DNA of 64,000 bases, from assembly GCF_900637295.1 (NCBI RefSeq), contig NZ_LR134363.1, forward strand, positions 3,038,001 through 3,102,000. The letters run 5' to 3'. The notes beneath the pieces are model-generated. The model was not told where the DNA came from. It saw nothing but the letters and a program-made list of their open reading frames with translations, and did not search any database. The stretch is from Actinomyces slackii (GTDB lineage Bacteria; Actinomycetota; Actinomycetes; Actinomycetales; Actinomycetaceae). The translations under genes and the position numbers were made by a program. Of this stretch, positions 33,661-44,119 are shown piece by piece; the first letter of the stretch is position 1, and each line of letters opens with the position of its first letter.

Positions 33661-36444
33661 TCAGCCGAAGTGGCGGGTCATGAACTGGACCAGCTCGATG
33701 CCGTAGTGGCGCGAGGCGGCCCAGCCCCCGCCGCTGGGGTTCTCCTGGATGCCCAGGTGCTGGATGTGCCGGGCCGAGCCCTTGCGCACATAGGAGAAGC
33801 GGGGGTCGACCACCGGGTTCTTCAGCGTGGCGGCCGAGGCCTTGGCGTCGCCGTAGGCCCGCAGGTGCTGGACCTGGGCGCGCAGGCCGGTGCGCACGTC
33901 CTTGAAGGAGTGGCCGGCCACGCCGCCTCCGGTCGCCCCGATGCCGCCGAAGTTGAACTGGGAGGCCTTGACGTCCCCGGTGAACTGCAGCCAGCCGGTC
34001 TCCTTGACCACCTGGGCGAAGAGCAGCTCGGGGCTGACGCCCTCGGCGACGGCCTCGTCGTAGACCATGGTGAAGAAGGCGGTGGGGGTCGGCGCCCCGC
34101 CGCGGCCCATGACGCCGCTGGGGTAGCTCCGCCCCGAGGAGGCGTAGACCGAGACCATCTTGTTGATGACCGTGGCCCTGGAGGCCGTGGGGCCGGACAT
34201 GATCGGGCGCAGGGCCTGGGTCTCGACCACGGCGCCGTTCTTGCGGAGCACCATGTTATTGCCCTCCTGGGTCCAGCCGTCCCTCACCTGCGAGGCCTGA
34301 GCGGTCTGGGCGGCCTGCCTGGCCTGGGCGGCCTGGGCGACCTGGCCGGTCCACACCCCCGAGGAGTTGAAGCTGTGCCTGACGCCCCCGATGCTCACGG
34401 TCCCGGTGACCATGGCGCCGCTGGAGCTCAGGTAGTACCAGGAGCCGCCGTCCTTGAGCCAGCCCGTGGTCATGGCGCCGCTGGAGCCGAAGTGGTACCA
34501 GGTGCCGCCCACCTTGGCCCAGCCCGTGACCATCGCGCCGCTGGAGCTCAGGTAGTACCAGGAGCCCCCGACCTTGAGCCAGCCCGTGGTCATGGCCCCG
34601 CTGGAGCCCAGGTGGTACCAGGTGCCGCCCACCTTGGCCCAGCCGGTCACCATCGCGCCGCTGGAGGCCAGGTAGTACCAGGAGCCCCCGACCTTGGCCC
34701 AGCCGGTGACCATCGCGCCACTGGAGCTCAGGTAGTACCACGAGCCGCCGACCTTGGCCCAGCCGGTCACCATGGCGCCGTCGGAGCCCAGGTAGTACCA
34801 GGAGCCGGAGTGGGAGATCCAGCCCGTGGCCTTGTTGCCCTTGGCGTCCTGGTAGTACCACTTCCCCCCGCTGTTGACCCAGCGCGAGGCGCCCTGGAGC
34901 TGGTTCTGGGCGATGGAGCGGATGGTGCCCAGGGAGGCGTAGCCCCTCGCGCCGGGGCAGGCGGTGGCGCCCACGTCCCGGTGCCCGATGATCCTGGGCA
35001 GGGAGAGCGTGGTGCCGGCCTGGTACTTGTCGGTGGTCCTGATGGTGAAGCTGGCTGAGCCGCTGGCGTTGCTGACCCCGGCGCGCCCCAGGAACCAGCC
35101 GGCCATCTTGCCCACGGCATCGATCTGGGTGGAGGAGGGGGTGACGTTGGAGTAGTCGCCCATCATGGACAGGCCCATGGTGCCGGTGTTGGCCCCGCGG
35201 GCGTGGCCCCCGATGACCATCTGGCCGGCCCCGGCCCGGGTGGAGCCGGAGCGACCCTCGAAGACCTGGCCGTACTTGTCGATGAGGAAGTTGTAGCCGA
35301 TGTCCCCCCAGCCCAGGGTCACGGCGTGGTAGTGGTAGATGCCCCGCACGATGGAGGGCGACTGCGCCGCCGTGTAGGAGTTCCCGCCTGCCGTGTGGTG
35401 GACGACGACGTGGGAGGCGCTGACGTAGGAGGGGCTCCAGGACATGTTGGCCTCGTTGGCGCCCCACTCGGCGCGGGTGGTCACGCCCACGGGCAGGCCA
35501 TTGGCCCAGGTCTTGACGGGCAGGCCGGTGGCGACGCCCGAGGGCGCCGAGCCGGCGCCGGTCTGGGCCGCCGTCGTCACGACGGGCGCCTGGCCGGCGG
35601 GCGCCTGATCGGCGGGCTGGGCGGGGGCGGTCCTGGCGGTGGCCCAGTCCGGCAGCTCGGCCAGCGGGAGGGGCTGGGCCTGGGAGCCGATGGAGGCCCC
35701 CGTGACCTCGGTGATCTCAGTGGGCTCGGCCTCAACGGTGGGAAGCGAGGCCGGGTCGAGCTCCTGGGCGCCCTCGGGCTGGGCGGGCACGAGCTCGAGG
35801 TGGAGGTCGGCCGGCAGGGCATCGGCGTCGCTGACCACGGAGGCCTGGACGGCGTCGGCCCCACCGGTGATGATCTCCGCGGTGCCGCTGGTGGCCTCAT
35901 CGCTCCCATCAGCGGTCTCCGCCGGGTACCACGGGGACCAGGATCCCTGCTCGCGCATGCGCAGGTAGATCTGGGCGCCCTGGGGCAGCTCGCCCGACCA
36001 CGTGAAGCCGGCGACGACGAAGGCGTTGACCTCCAGGGGATCGGTGAGGATCGCGGCCTCGGCCACCAGGTCGTCCTGGTCGTGAACCTCGGTATCCGCG
36101 ATGGTGCGGATGGTCGGACCACTGCCGGCGCCGGCCTGCTCGGCCGTGCCTCCAGTGCCCCCAGCGCCCTCAGCGCCCTCAGCCTTCCCGGCCTCCTCAG
36201 CCCCGTCCTGATCCGCCTGCCCCTCGGCCTCATTCTCAGCGCCCTGGGCCCCGTCCTGCTCCGCGGCGTCATCGAGACCGGAGCGGCCGGCGTCGGTGGC
36301 CTGCCCCGAGGGGGTGGTCAGGCTCAGGCGCTGGACCGGGGCGGGGTCCTCGGATGAGTCGGGCTCGGCGGAGGCCGTGGGGATGATGCCCAGGAGCAGG
36401 AGCGGAACCGCCACTGCTGCGCCCAGGAGGCGAGTTGCCGACAT
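33661..36444 (-). CDS. Secreted choline-binding murein hydrolase: amidase, choline-binding repeats, glucosaminidase
   Basis: The 927-residue protein has a signal peptide (residues 1-30, cleavage after ASA) and an acidic low-complexity segment to about 130. A PGRP/amidase_2 domain lies at about 318-515 with zinc ligands in VVVHHTAGG (near 347) and GHRDVGATACPG (near 486-494). Eight canonical 20-residue aromatic repeats (SWYYLSSSGAMVTGWAKVGG type) and one degenerate repeat follow at about 520-700. The C-terminus is a GH73-like glucosaminidase with a catalytic-type Glu in VVKETGW near 815. Such repeats bind choline on teichoic acids in pneumococcus. It should cleave peptidoglycan while docked on phosphocholine made by the lic genes in this locus. 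The ATG at 36444 has a GAAGGA site. Confidence 0.93.
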   Translation of the reverse strand: MSATRLLGAAVAVPLLLLGIIPTASAEPDSSEDPAPVQRLSLTTPSGQATDAGRSGLDDAAEQDGAQGAENEAEGQADQDGAEEAGKAEGAEGAGGTGGTAEQAGAGSGPTIRTIADTEVHDQDDLVAEAAILTDPLEVNAFVVAGFTWSGELPQGAQIYLRMREQGSWSPWYPAETADGSDEATSGTAEIITGGADAVQASVVSDADALPADLHLELVPAQPEGAQELDPASLPTVEAEPTEITEVTGASIGSQAQPLPLAELPDWATARTAPAQPADQAPAGQAPVVTTAAQTGAGSAPSGVATGLPVKTWANGLPVGVTTRAEWGANEANMSWSPSYVSASHVVVHHTAGGNSYTAAQSPSIVRGIYHYHAVTLGWGDIGYNFLIDKYGQVFEGRSGSTRAGAGQMVIGGHARGANTGTMGLSMMGDYSNVTPSSTQIDAVGKMAGWFLGRAGVSNASGSASFTIRTTDKYQAGTTLSLPRIIGHRDVGATACPGARGYASLGTIRSIAQNQLQGASRWVNSGGKWYYQDAKGNKATGWISHSGSWYYLGSDGAMVTGWAKVGGSWYYLSSSGAMVTGWAKVGGSWYYLASSGAMVTGWAKVGGTWYHLGSSGAMTTGWLKVGGSWYYLSSSGAMVTGWAKVGGTWYHFGSSGAMTTGWLKDGGSWYYLSSSGAMVTGTVSIGGVRHSFNSSGVWTGQVAQAAQARQAAQTAQASQVRDGWTQEGNNMVLRKNGAVVETQALRPIMSGPTASRATVINKMVSVYASSGRSYPSGVMGRGGAPTPTAFFTMVYDEAVAEGVSPELLFAQVVKETGWLQFTGDVKASQFNFGGIGATGGGVAGHSFKDVRTGLRAQVQHLRAYGDAKASAATLKNPVVDPRFSYVRKGSARHIQHLGIQENPSGGGWAASRHYGIELVQFMTRHFG
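34381..34860 (-). repeat. 60-bp direct repeats encoding choline-binding modules
   Basis: Eight units with an exact 60-base period each contain a TAGTACCA or TGGTACCA landmark (ending at 34440, 34500 and so on to 34860), encoding the W-Y-Y/H core of one module. Two alternating variants (SWYYL and TWYHL/F) suggest duplication of unit pairs. Confidence 0.93.
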
Positions 36445-37829
<1,385 letters not shown>

Positions 37830-37854
37830 GCAGGGCCGGTAAGCAGGATCAGCA

Positions 37855-37896
37855 GGGCGCCTCTGCCCCGCGTCGCGGCGCGGGGCAGAGGCGCCC
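37855..37896. terminator. Bidirectional intrinsic terminator after rmlB
   Basis: A perfect 18-base stem (37855-37872 pairing with 37879-37896) closes a 6-base loop between the convergent ends of rmlB and the first DUF6541 gene. It would serve both strands. Confidence 0.85.
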
Positions 37897-37908
37897 TTAG
37901 TCGGGCCC

Positions 37909-39867
37909 TCAGTCGCAGGCGGTGATCAGCCAGACCGAGGCCGTCCCCTGGGCGTCGATGAGGCTGAAGCCCTGGGAGGTGTCCACCTGGTCATAGCCGG
38001 GGTACTCGGCGCTGACCACGTAGTCATCGACGTCCTGGTCGGCGTAGTAGACGGGCGTTCCCCCCGTCTGCCGGATGAGCTCGCAGACCTTGGGGTCGGT
38101 GGCGATCTGGTCGAAGTGCTCGATCATGTAGGCGCTGGTGCCGCTCGGGCCCCCCTTGCCCAGGGCGCGGTGGACGCTGCGCGTGCCGGTGAGCACCGGC
38201 ATGAGGCCCGATCCCGAGCCCGGGTAGCCGTAGACCACGGCGTCATCGGGCAGCTCGCGGGCCACCCGCCTGATGAACTCCACCTCCTCATCGGTGACCC
38301 AGGGGGCGTGGATGAGGGAGTCGGGGTCGTATCCCAGCCGGGCCCAATGAGCCTCCAGGCGCAGGGACCCGGCCGTGGAGACGACCAGGGGCACCACCAC
38401 CAGCACGGCAGCCCCCACCGCCAGGAAGCGCCGGGCGACGGAGCGCTGCCTGACCAGGGCCAGGCACATCCGCATGAGGCGATCAGCGGCGTAGGCGGCC
38501 AGCACGCCGGCCAGGACCACCAGGACCGCCTTGATGCGGTGCTCGTCGTTCCACCAGGCGCCCACCAGCGCCCTCCACCAGCCCCGGGGCAGGGCCGTGA
38601 TGATGTCCAGGGCGACGATGCCGGCCCACACCGTCACCATCGCCCACTGGCCCCGCCGCACCAGGAGCACCAGGCCGATGAGGGCCAGGACGGCCAGGGG
38701 CGCGTGGGCCAGGGCGCCGCCGTCGGCCTCCATGGGGGCCAGGGTCAGGGCGCGCAGGGCGGTCTGCCCAACCGGCAGGACGAGCTGGGGGAAGTCCCCC
38801 ATGAGGCGCAGCATGCTGGAGGAGACCATGAGCGCCAGCGCCGCCGCGCCGCCCACCGCGGGCAGGAACCGGACCCACGGGCCCCAGGGTCGGTGCTGCA
38901 GCCAGCTGGCGCGCCCCCGCAGGCTCCACACCACGGCCCCCACCGCGGAGACGACCACCAGGAGCTGGCCTGCCCCGGCATGGGCGATGCCGGTTCCCAC
39001 CACGGAGGCAACCACGGCCAGCGCGCCGCGGATGGGCGTGCTGGCGGCATCCCGGCGCCAGAGTATGGCGGCAGCCAGGGAGAAGGGGATGAGGGCGATG
39101 GCCAGGGCTGTGGGAGCCTGGGCGTGGAGGTAGAGCATGTAGCCGGGGAACCAGGCGGTCCCCGATCCCGCCGCGCCCGCCAGGATCTGGGCCAGTGGCC
39201 CCCCGCCCAGGGAGCGCGCCAGCACGATGCACCCCAGGGGCGCCAGGAGGGCGGACACCATGATGGCCATGACGTTGAAGGCCACCGTGGGCTGGGTGCC
39301 GGAATGGAGGGCGGCCACGGCGTGCCAGAGGTTGGGGTAGTAGGAGCCGCCGTTGATCCACCAGGAGGAGCCGAAGGGGCTGGCATTGCCGAAGGTCATG
39401 ATCTGGGCGATGTAGTTGAGGTGGAACATCGCGTCATGGTTCTGCAGAACAGCCGCCGGCGATCGCAGGACCCGGGCCAGGATGATGAGCTGAGGGAGTG
39501 CCGTCAGCAGGATGCCCAGCACGATGGGGGCGGCATGGCCCATGACCAGGCGCAGCCAGTGCTCGGCGCGGTGCAGGCGGGCATGCCGGGCCACTCCGAC
39601 CGCGCCGGGCACCCGCCCAACCATGCCAATGGCGCTGATAGCGCTGATCCCGCCCAGGATCAGCGCGCTGCTCACCCCGTTCCAGGGCACGCCCACTCGG
39701 GCCAGTGCGACGGTGGAGGCGGTGATGACGATGATGCTCACCCCCGGGCCCGCGGCCAGGGCCATATCAGTGCGCACCCCCAGGGCGCCGAGCACGAGGG
39801 AGCCGGGCAGCACGAGGACCGCCAGGAGAAGTACGGCCAGGGTCAGCGCGCCTATCCACTCCAACAC
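37909..39867 (-). CDS. DUF6541 family polytopic membrane protein (paralogue 1)
   Basis: The 652-residue protein has about 12-14 helices and an extracytoplasmic C-terminal domain of about 130 residues. Motifs shared with its three paralogues in this window are D-x-x-F-H (NHDAMFHLNYI, near residue 145), YYPNLWHAV near 177, a C-terminal VCELI...VYYAD segment, and the last residues VWLITAC. The layout (acidic residue in the first large loop, many helices, C-terminal soluble domain) is like GT-C glycosyltransferases using lipid-linked sugars. DUF6541 has no proven reaction, so this is inference. It ends at the shared terminator and is the last gene of a long minus-strand run that starts near 51.5 kb. 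Confidence 0.85.
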   Translation of the reverse strand: MLEWIGALTLAVLLLAVLVLPGSLVLGALGVRTDMALAAGPGVSIIVITASTVALARVGVPWNGVSSALILGGISAISAIGMVGRVPGAVGVARHARLHRAEHWLRLVMGHAAPIVLGILLTALPQLIILARVLRSPAAVLQNHDAMFHLNYIAQIMTFGNASPFGSSWWINGGSYYPNLWHAVAALHSGTQPTVAFNVMAIMVSALLAPLGCIVLARSLGGGPLAQILAGAAGSGTAWFPGYMLYLHAQAPTALAIALIPFSLAAAILWRRDAASTPIRGALAVVASVVGTGIAHAGAGQLLVVVSAVGAVVWSLRGRASWLQHRPWGPWVRFLPAVGGAAALALMVSSSMLRLMGDFPQLVLPVGQTALRALTLAPMEADGGALAHAPLAVLALIGLVLLVRRGQWAMVTVWAGIVALDIITALPRGWWRALVGAWWNDEHRIKAVLVVLAGVLAAYAADRLMRMCLALVRQRSVARRFLAVGAAVLVVVPLVVSTAGSLRLEAHWARLGYDPDSLIHAPWVTDEEVEFIRRVARELPDDAVVYGYPGSGSGLMPVLTGTRSVHRALGKGGPSGTSAYMIEHFDQIATDPKVCELIRQTGGTPVYYADQDVDDYVVSAEYPGYDQVDTSQGFSLIDAQGTASVWLITACD

Positions 39868-39998
39868 GACGCCAGGCTAATGCGCCCCCGGCAGTGCCGG
39901 TAACCGGCCGCCAATACTCCTCGCCACACTCTCGCCGCGGCTCCCCTCGGCGGCCCGGCTCAGTGGCCCGGCTCAGCGGCTCCCCTCTGCGGCCCGGC

Positions 39999-42017
39999 TC
40001 AGGGCCGGCCATCGCAGGCCGAGATCCGCCACAGGGCGTAGTCGCCCTGGCGGACCACGAGCTCGAGCCGGGCGGGCCGGCGGTCGGCCAGGGCGTTGTC
40101 CCAGCGCAGGGGCGGCTGACCGTCACGAGCGCCCTCGGCATCCGGTGAGGAATCGGTGTACAGGTAGTGGGCCCCCAGGCCGTCGAGAAGGGCGCAGGCC
40201 TGCCGCCACTGCTCCTCATCGTCCTGGCTCAGATCGGGCCAGGCAGAGGCCAGGCGGTAGTGCGGGGTGTGGCTGGCCGGCACCGAGCGCACGGGGTAGA
40301 CCACCTCCACTCCCCCGACCGCCCACAGCAGGGTTCCTCCCCGGGAGGGCGAGGCGACGACGACGGCGCCCGGCGGCAGGTGCTGGGCGGCTCGGCCCAT
40401 GAACTCCAGCTCCGAGGCCGTGGCCAGGGTGCCGTACTGGATCCGCTCGGGATCGTGGACGCTGGCGACCAGGTCCTGATGCAGGGGCAGGCGCCCCACG
40501 GCCACCAGTGCCGCCACGGCCGCCAGGAGGATCAGGCGCCGGGGCGCGCGCCTCCAGCCGCGGCCCGCCCCGGCGGGGGGCGCCAGTCGGTCGAGCATGC
40601 GGCTCAGCGCCAGGCAGATGAGCAGGGCCGCGGGGATGGCCACCAGGGGCAGCAGGCGGCCCTTCTGCAGGTACCAGGGCGAGCCGAGCTGGCGGCCCCA
40701 CCAGGCCGGCCCGCCCACCATGATCGTCAGCGCCAGGGCGGTGGCCCACATGGCCACCCAGCGCCGGGCCGCGGGCACTCGCCAGCCGATCCACGCCCCG
40801 GCCATCGTGGCCACCGCGATCACCGCCCCCAGCAGTGCCGTGGCGCTCCAGACCCGCCCGTAGGCCGGCAGGTCCGCCAGGGCCTGGCCGGCAGTGACCG
40901 GCACGCCCGACCAGCCTCCCGCCGGGCGCTGGTAGCCCAGCACCGAGGCCAGGGGGAGGCGCAGGATCCACATGCCCGCGCCGGCCATGATGGCCGCGGC
41001 CGCCAGGAGCCCGATCCTGGCCCGTGGCCAGCGCCGCCCCACCGCCGCCCAGGCCTGGGGCAGCCAGGCGGGTGCCAGGAGGAGCAAGCAGAAGGCCCCC
41101 GCCCCGTGCGCGGCCACGGCGCCTCCCGCCGTCAGGGCCAGGAGCAGGGCGGTGGCCGGCCGGCTGCCCTGCCCTCGCACCAGGCGATCGGCCATGAGCA
41201 GCGCGCCGGGCAGGCTCAGCACGCACAGGGCGTAGGGCCAGACCGCCAGGGAGGTCACGAGCATCGTGAAGGACACGGGGGCGCCCACGAGCGCAGTGGT
41301 CAGGGCCACGGCCCCCGCTCGGTTGGCGGATTTGGCCATGGCCTCGGCGCCCAGCAGCATGCCGGCCATCACGGCGGGCCAGGCCACGGCCATGGCCAGC
41401 ACGCCCGCATTGGCGGCCAGGGGGACCGGTCCGGGAAGCAGTGCGGCCAGGGCGTGCCAGACCGTGGGGTAGTACACGGCCGTGCCCTGGTAGAGCTCGC
41501 GCAGCCCTCCGAGCAGGGAGGCGTCCCCGCCCTGGCGGATCTGCGTCACCGCGCTGAGGTGGAAGGCGGCGTCGAAGGCCTGGGCCGGCCACTGGGCGCG
41601 GACCACTCCGGCCAACCAGGCTGCCACGATGACCGCGATGCACAGGGCGACGGCGCAGATCACCGGGGCCGTGCCCCGCAGGCCCTGCACGGGCAGGCCC
41701 AGGGCCCGGCGCACGGACCCTGGCCCGCCCCGCGGGATCGGCGCGCCGGATCCCCGGCGCAGGGCCAGTCGGGCCAGGAGGCCGCAGGCCGCCGTGAGCG
41801 CCAGCAGGACGGGCAGGGCGGCGGCGTTCCAGCGCCACCCCAGCGCTCCCAGGGCGATGGCCTGGGCGGCCACCAGCGCGCTGGTCACTCCCGGCGCCAC
41901 GCTCAGCGAGGCCCAGCGCCCCAGCCCCGCGCATCGGCCGATCACCCATCCCGGCGCCAGGAGCAGGACCAAGGCCAGGGCCGTGAGCCCCACGAGCGCG
42001 GCCGCCCCGGCGGGCAT
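39999..42017 (-). CDS. DUF6541 family polytopic membrane protein (paralogue 2)
   Basis: The 672-residue paralogue has the same plan: helices, D-x-x-F-H (AFDAAFHLSAV), VYYPTVWHALAAL, then a C-terminal soluble domain with CALLDGLGAHYLYTD and a final LWRISACDG. The start is the ATG at 42017, sharing a base with the stop of paralogue 3 (TGATG); a longer frame overlapping that gene is rejected. A basic loop between early helices differs from paralogue 1, so donor or acceptor may differ. It probably acts at the outer membrane face on lipid-linked glycans, by analogy with GT-C enzymes. Confidence 0.83.
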   Translation of the reverse strand: MPAGAAALVGLTALALVLLLAPGWVIGRCAGLGRWASLSVAPGVTSALVAAQAIALGALGWRWNAAALPVLLALTAACGLLARLALRRGSGAPIPRGGPGSVRRALGLPVQGLRGTAPVICAVALCIAVIVAAWLAGVVRAQWPAQAFDAAFHLSAVTQIRQGGDASLLGGLRELYQGTAVYYPTVWHALAALLPGPVPLAANAGVLAMAVAWPAVMAGMLLGAEAMAKSANRAGAVALTTALVGAPVSFTMLVTSLAVWPYALCVLSLPGALLMADRLVRGQGSRPATALLLALTAGGAVAAHGAGAFCLLLLAPAWLPQAWAAVGRRWPRARIGLLAAAAIMAGAGMWILRLPLASVLGYQRPAGGWSGVPVTAGQALADLPAYGRVWSATALLGAVIAVATMAGAWIGWRVPAARRWVAMWATALALTIMVGGPAWWGRQLGSPWYLQKGRLLPLVAIPAALLICLALSRMLDRLAPPAGAGRGWRRAPRRLILLAAVAALVAVGRLPLHQDLVASVHDPERIQYGTLATASELEFMGRAAQHLPPGAVVVASPSRGGTLLWAVGGVEVVYPVRSVPASHTPHYRLASAWPDLSQDDEEQWRQACALLDGLGAHYLYTDSSPDAEGARDGQPPLRWDNALADRRPARLELVVRQGDYALWRISACDGRP

Positions 42018-44011
42018 CACGAGGTCCAGCCGCAGCCGGAGATGAGCCACAGGGTGTGCGTCCCGTCGGTGGCCACGGGGGTCAGCTGCGACTCGGGCAC
42101 GAAGTTGAGCTGATTGGGCCACTGGGGCGTCTTGCCGCCGGCGGACGCCCCGCCCTCAGAGCGGTCGGCATCGGTGTAGTAGTAGTGGGCGCCCAGACGA
42201 TCCAGGGCCTGGCACACCTGGGGGTCGACGCGCATCATCGCCGCATGCCCCGAGACGTATCGCCGATCCGGCTCGGCGTAGGGGCGCAGGGAGGGGTAGA
42301 CGACCTGCCGGCCCGTCAGCGACCAGTAGTAGGCCGAGCCATTGGTGGGCTGGCCGAGGACCATGGCGTCTTCGGGGATCAGCTCGGCTGAGCGGCGGAT
42401 GAAGTCGGCCTCCCCCGGGGCGAGCATGACCGTCCAGGCCGAGCGCGCGGGCTGGTAGGCCACCGCGGTCACGCGCTCGTGGATGCCCTCCCGCCCCAGG
42501 GTGTTGACCACCAGGAGGATGGGGGAGGCCACCGACAGCGCCGCCGCCACCACCCGCAGGCGGCCGGTGCGACTGCGGGCCTGGGCGCACAGCCACTCCA
42601 CGGCGGTGGCCGCCAGGACGAGCACCGGGATCTCCAGCAGGGGCAGGATGCGGGCCTTCTGCATGTACCAGGGGGAGGCCAGGATGCTCAGCGGCGTATG
42701 GGTCATCACCGAGGCGGCCAGGATGACCAGGGCCAGCGGCGCGCACAGCGCCGCCCAGCGGTGGCGGTGGGTGGCCAGGGCCACCAGCGCCCCCAGCACG
42801 GACAGGGCGCTGAGCCCGCTGGCGCCCATGCCGCGGTCGGGAATGGCCGAGATCATCGGGCTGTCGCGCCAGGCCTCCAGCATGGTGTTGCCGAGCATGG
42901 CGCCGGGGCGGGTGAAGCGGGCGAGCATGACCAACTGGTCGGCGAAGACCGATCCCCCGGCCAGGAGTCCCAGGCAGACGACCACGGCCACCCCGATGAG
43001 GGCGCTGCGCGATCGCCCTCCCTGGCGCCAGCGCCGCCGCACCTCGTGCAGGAGCACCAGCAGCATGGCGGGAACGCCCAGGACGGCGAGGTTGAACACC
43101 GAGGCGCCGTGCACGAAGGCCGCGCCCATGGCCGCCAGGACGACGGCCACGATGCCGCCCAGGGGCCACACGCTGCCCCGGCGGTACCCGCGCTGGGGGC
43201 GGGCCACCAGGAGCAGGGCGATGACCCCGGGCAGCAGGCACACCGACCAGCCGTAGGGCCACAGGGTGGTCAGCAGGACGAAGGGGGCGGTGGCGATGGC
43301 CGAGGCGATGATGCCTGACAGCAGGGGAAGGGCGTCGCGGATCCGCCGGGAGGTGGGCGGCACGCAGGCCGACAGCAGGGAGGCGCAGCCCAGGCACCAG
43401 ACCAGGCAGGCGCCGATCAGCGCCACCAGGTTCGCCGAGGTGGGCACATCGGCGGGCAGGATCGCTACCAGGGCGTGCCAGCCGGTGGGGTAGTAGTGCA
43501 CCTGCCCCCAGTACATCGGGGCCAGGCTGCCCACCGGGTAGGCGTTCTGGTCCTGGCGGACGTAGGCCGCCGCGTTGAGGTGCCACACGCCGTCGGAGGC
43601 CTGCATGGGGGTGTCCAGCCCGTCGAAGCCGCGCAGCATGGCCTGGGCGCTGATGAGGAAGGCCAGTCCCACGGCGATGATGACCGGCCACCAGATCGGG
43701 GTGCGGGTCTCACTGAGCCGCGGCGGGCGGATCCGGTGCATCAGGCGCACCGCGCCCACGGCCGCCCCCACCAGCACCACGGCGCCCAGGGCCGCGGTCA
43801 GGAGATTCCAGGGCAGTCCTGTCACGTGGTAGACGACGACCAGCGTGCCGATCATCGCCGATCCCACCGCCGGGGCCGCCGCCAGCGCCTGCATGCGCAG
43901 CACGGCCAGCCTCCGCAGAACGAGATATCCGGGGAGGTAGAGGATGACCAGAAGAGTGGGGACGGTCAGTGCCATCAACCACGGTGCAGAATCCAGAGGT
44001 TGCGCCTTCAC
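42017..44011 (-). CDS. DUF6541 family polytopic membrane protein (paralogue 3)
   Basis: The 664-residue paralogue carries D-x-x-W-H (ASDGVWHLNAA), YYPTGWHALVAIL, a C-terminal VCQALDRLGAHYYYTDAD segment and the end LWLISGCGW. The frame opens at GTG 44011; an ATG at 43975 would remove 12 residues, and neither has a convincing ribosome site. It is translationally coupled to paralogue 2, so the two may work on the same polymer. It follows a GT gene after 108 bases. Confidence 0.83.
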   Translation of the reverse strand: MKAQPLDSAPWLMALTVPTLLVILYLPGYLVLRRLAVLRMQALAAAPAVGSAMIGTLVVVYHVTGLPWNLLTAALGAVVLVGAAVGAVRLMHRIRPPRLSETRTPIWWPVIIAVGLAFLISAQAMLRGFDGLDTPMQASDGVWHLNAAAYVRQDQNAYPVGSLAPMYWGQVHYYPTGWHALVAILPADVPTSANLVALIGACLVWCLGCASLLSACVPPTSRRIRDALPLLSGIIASAIATAPFVLLTTLWPYGWSVCLLPGVIALLLVARPQRGYRRGSVWPLGGIVAVVLAAMGAAFVHGASVFNLAVLGVPAMLLVLLHEVRRRWRQGGRSRSALIGVAVVVCLGLLAGGSVFADQLVMLARFTRPGAMLGNTMLEAWRDSPMISAIPDRGMGASGLSALSVLGALVALATHRHRWAALCAPLALVILAASVMTHTPLSILASPWYMQKARILPLLEIPVLVLAATAVEWLCAQARSRTGRLRVVAAALSVASPILLVVNTLGREGIHERVTAVAYQPARSAWTVMLAPGEADFIRRSAELIPEDAMVLGQPTNGSAYYWSLTGRQVVYPSLRPYAEPDRRYVSGHAAMMRVDPQVCQALDRLGAHYYYTDADRSEGGASAGGKTPQWPNQLNFVPESQLTPVATDGTHTLWLISGCGWTS

Positions 44012-44119
44012 TCGAGGGACAGTGCCGCATCAGGATAGCGCCGCCCCCGGCCACTGCCCCATCGGACACCGCAAAGGGTTGCCATGATCACCTTGATGAT
44101 CGCATTGGAGGTCACCTGA

